Of a DNA stretch of 5,634 bases, positions 3,422 to 5,634 are shown one piece after another (position 1 is the stretch's first letter; each line of letters begins with the position of its first letter). Under the pieces are notes generated by a model. It ran no database searches. It was not told the origin of the DNA and worked only from the letters and a program-made list of their open reading frames with translations. This DNA comes from Elusimicrobiota bacterium (GTDB lineage Bacteria > CG03 > SLGR01 > PWQF01). A program made the position numbers and the translations under genes. The stretch is taken from assembly GCA_003556865.1 (NCBI GenBank), contig PWQF01000130.1, positions 1 through 5,634 on the forward strand, written 5' to 3'.

Positions 3422-5461
3422 TCACTTCGAGCGCTTCGGGGGGGCCACCGTCCGCGTACCGCGGGTCCGTATTTGGGCGTAGGCTTCGGCGTAGGCTTCC
3501 GGCCAAAGCACGCGCCAGCGCCGCGGCCACGTTTGGCCCACCGTTTCAATCCTCACAAGGGGGTGTTCGAGCGCCGCCAGCTCTTCGATTGCCGCCTTCG
3601 CTTCGGTTCCGTCCTTCTTGCGGGGTGTAGGGGCTTGCATGGCCACGTGCGCCGCTAGCTCTTCGCGGGTAAAGCCGCGTCTCAGGTGTTCGGGACACGT
3701 CCCTTGCTGCCGGTGCGTTCCCCTTTTGTCGGCGTCGTTCCAGAGCGCCGCCGCCCACACGTAGGCTCGTAGCAACTGCGGCTTGCGCCCGTCCACCCCC
3801 AGCGCGCCGCCAAGGTTCAAGAGAAACCAGTTTGCCAGGGGGCCGCCACTTCCCTTCTTTTCCGCCAACAGCCGCACGGTGGTAGTCAAGCTGCCCGTGA
3901 ACGTGTCATCCCCGCACGCTTCGCGGGGGTCCACAAGGCGGGTCACGTCGAAAAGCTGTATGTCTTGGCGCCCGTCTACCAGGCTAAGACCTCGGAGCAT
4001 CCAAGCGCCCGCGGCAACCTGTTGATAGTTTCGCGGGTGGGGGCGGGTGCCAGGGAAGAGCCAGCGCGCCAGCTCGCGTAAGGTACAGTGCACCGATACC
4101 ACGCCCCCTTGTGTGGGCCAGGTGGAGCAGAGTAGCAGGGCCAGCTTGCCGGCCGTCACGGAGAGCAGACCGCTGCCCGTGTGTTTCGCGATTGCTTCGA
4201 CCAGGTGGCGGGGGGGCTCTTCGAGACGTAGCGGCAACTGCGCCGGTTCGGGGCGCCCGTCCTTTCGGGCCAACACCACCGCGCGCGACAGGATGGGGGC
4301 TTCGCCGTACAGGTCGCCTATCTCGTAGGGGGCGCCGTGAATCGCCCAGGCCGCCGGAGCTATGGCACTCGGAATCTTGACGTGGGCGCCGGCCGCCGCC
4401 TCTACCCCGAACACGCGCAGCTCGGAGATCCGAGAGTGTGCGGGCCATAGCGCCATCCCTACCACCACAAGCGCCGGAAGTCGCGGCACCGGCGCCGCCG
4501 GCGCGTCCGCGGCAACCAACAGCCGGAACCAGTCTTCGGGTGCCATCCTTGCTTTGTCCCCGCTGTCCAGGTGCGAAAGGGTCACGCGCTTTGTCGCAGG
4601 ATCAGGCGCCCATTCGTAGCGTTCGCCCGCGTGCTCAAACTCGTGAACGGTATGGCGCCGCGCCGCCGCGGTTGCCAGCTCTTCGGGGTCGTGTTGTCGG
4701 TGCCACGGCTTCCACAAGGCCGCCGTCGCCGCCAAGGTTCCGCCCGCTTCGTGCCAGATCGCCAGCTCGCGCCGCGCGCCGTCTCTCGCTTCCGCTGCTA
4801 GCTTGCGTCCCGCCGCGCCATGTTCCCTAAGCCAATCCGCAAAGCGCGCATCAACGGCCAACATACCGTCTCGCTCCGCCGCGTCATCGGCCGCCGCGGG
4901 GGGGTTGTCAGCGTCCCAGACCAGCGCCGCCAATAGCCCAGGGGTAGCCTCTTGGATTGCCCGTGCCAGGGCATCGGCCGCCGTCGCATCGTGGGGGGCG
5001 CCCAGGTGTTTCAGCGCTTCGAGGGCCGCCCGGTATGCCGTCGCCGTGACGGGGGCGTTGTCGGTGCCCATCGCCCCGATCAGCCCTTCCCAAGCGTTGC
5101 GCGCCGGGTTGCACGCTTCAACAAGCCGCGCGCCGTGCCTGTACCAAGCGCGCATCATCGCGGACCAGGGGTCTTCGCCGGGGTCGCCGCCGAAAGCATC
5201 GGCGCCGGATATCGCGCCGCCGGGTGTGTCAAACAAAACGCGCACGGGCCATTCATCGGCCAAGTCGGTTTCAGCGAGCGCCGCGTCTAGCCGGTCCAGG
5301 TGCGGTTGTGGGCCGTGCCACTGGCAGAACAGCCCGTGCACGCTGCGCGCTTCGGCCGCCGCCACCTCTTGCACGATCCCTTCGTCCGGTGGGCCGCCCA
5401 ACGCATCGGAGCGCCAGCGCCGCCGTAGAGACGCCTTGAAGGCTTCGGTTAGTGCTTTCAT
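3422..5461 (-). CDS. Putative plasmid replication initiator protein (679 aa)
   Basis: This is the largest gene of the window. I do not recognise its family from sequence; the role as replication initiator is inferred from the adjacent iterons and AT-rich DNA. Residues 1-260 are helical and Ala/Trp-rich, with an insert-like acidic/Pro region (DADNPPAAADDAAERDG, 183-199). Residues about 325-410 look like mixed strands (LPALVVVGMALWP; ELRVFGVEA). Residues 415-510 contain a helix-turn-helix-like stretch (VHCTLRELARWLFPGTRPHPRNYQQ). A second winged-helix-like part covers 595-660 (GFTREELAAHVAM, EELAALEHPLVRIE, WRVLWPEAYAEAY). Two winged-helix domains would match Rep proteins, though most are half this length. 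The ATG at 5461-5459 overlaps the upstream stop (ATGA) and has GGGGAGAA upstream. The frame stays open to 5581, but that extension is the shadow of the upstream gene. No helicase Walker motif, rolling-circle HUH motif or primase motif is evident. Confidence 0.93.
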   Translation of the reverse strand: MKALTEAFKASLRRRWRSDALGGPPDEGIVQEVAAAEARSVHGLFCQWHGPQPHLDRLDAALAETDLADEWPVRVLFDTPGGAISGADAFGGDPGEDPWSAMMRAWYRHGARLVEACNPARNAWEGLIGAMGTDNAPVTATAYRAALEALKHLGAPHDATAADALARAIQEATPGLLAALVWDADNPPAAADDAAERDGMLAVDARFADWLREHGAAGRKLAAEARDGARRELAIWHEAGGTLAATAALWKPWHRQHDPEELATAAARRHTVHEFEHAGERYEWAPDPATKRVTLSHLDSGDKARMAPEDWFRLLVAADAPAAPVPRLPALVVVGMALWPAHSRISELRVFGVEAAAGAHVKIPSAIAPAAWAIHGAPYEIGDLYGEAPILSRAVVLARKDGRPEPAQLPLRLEEPPRHLVEAIAKHTGSGLLSVTAGKLALLLCSTWPTQGGVVSVHCTLRELARWLFPGTRPHPRNYQQVAAGAWMLRGLSLVDGRQDIQLFDVTRLVDPREACGDDTFTGSLTTTVRLLAEKKGSGGPLANWFLLNLGGALGVDGRKPQLLRAYVWAAALWNDADKRGTHRQQGTCPEHLRRGFTREELAAHVAMQAPTPRKKDGTEAKAAIEELAALEHPLVRIETVGQTWPRRWRVLWPEAYAEAYAQIRTRGTRTVAPPKRSK

Positions 5462-5634
5462 CGTCCCATTCTCCCCGCTCCGTCGGGGGGCATCTTCCCG
5501 CCCTTCCACCCGCCGCTCTTCGCCGTCCCGTTGCCCGTCTCCGCGTCTCTCAGCGTCCACTTGAACCCGGAGAGCTCGCACCCCACGGCTTGGATCTCCG
5601 CCCCGTCTTCCGGTGGGGTGTCAAAGCGCGCGCC
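5458..5634 (-). CDS. C-terminal end of an unidentified protein (enters from right edge)
   Basis: The last 58 codons of a gene whose start lies outside the window. They begin GARFDTPPEDGAEIQ and continue through CELSGFKWTLRDAETG to a Gly/Lys-rich tail (GGWKGGKMPPDGAGRMGR). The frame is supported by G+C at third positions, an ordinary residue mix, and a stop that overlaps the start of the large putative Rep gene as ATGA, so the two are probably translationally coupled. No motif is recognised. If the window is a closed circle, this would be the C-terminal third of the gene that leaves the window at the left edge. Confidence 0.75.
   Translation of the reverse strand, partial: GARFDTPPEDGAEIQAVGCELSGFKWTLRDAETGNGTAKSGGWKGGKMPPDGAGRMGR

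Noticed and set aside
4803..5564. Plus-strand open frame of 253 codons
   Set aside because: It is antisense to the putative Rep gene; the product is Ser/Ala/Arg-rich without any domain-like pattern.

Overview
The window is GC-rich (roughly two thirds G+C by eye, with high G+C at third codon positions) and looks like a small cryptic plasmid, or the backbone of a larger one, from a high-GC bacterium. The sequence does not settle the host. A proteobacterium, myxobacterium or similar is only a guess from composition and the frequent GTG/TTG start candidates. No rRNA, tRNA, CRISPR array, transposase, metabolic gene or resistance gene was seen.

Every credible gene lies on the minus strand. Reading in the direction of transcription from the right edge, the 3' end of an unidentified gene (5458-5634) overlaps by ATGA a 679-residue protein (3422-5461). 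That protein ends 14 bp before three perfect 22-bp direct repeats (3342-3407) flanked by an AT-rich stretch (about 3271-3341). This is the classic look of an iteron origin, so the large protein is inferred to be the replication initiator. About 800 bp without a convincing gene follows (2530-3341), holding a cluster of hairpins and a duplicated 27-bp element. Next comes a helix-turn-helix plus coiled-coil protein (1981-2499), whose ribosome-binding and start region is tandemly duplicated.

After a 250-bp gap a strong sigma70-type promoter (1697-1726) drives a tightly packed operon: a serine recombinase (963-1673), a ribbon-helix-helix-like protein (613-966, ATGA overlap), an 86-residue unknown (353-613, TGATG overlap), and a fourth gene that runs off the left edge (1-314).

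The most interesting reading is that the window is an entire circle of about 5.6 kb. The gene leaving at the left edge and the gene entering at the right edge would then be one gene. Recombinase, RHH protein, 86-aa protein, about 163-aa protein and initiator would form one operon ending at the iterons. As given, the junction is out of frame by one base in a run of five C, so this is a hypothesis. It fits a second observation: the operon promoter carries an inverted repeat TTGAC-gctt-GTCAA that shares TTGACGC with the iterons, as expected if the initiator autoregulates its own operon.
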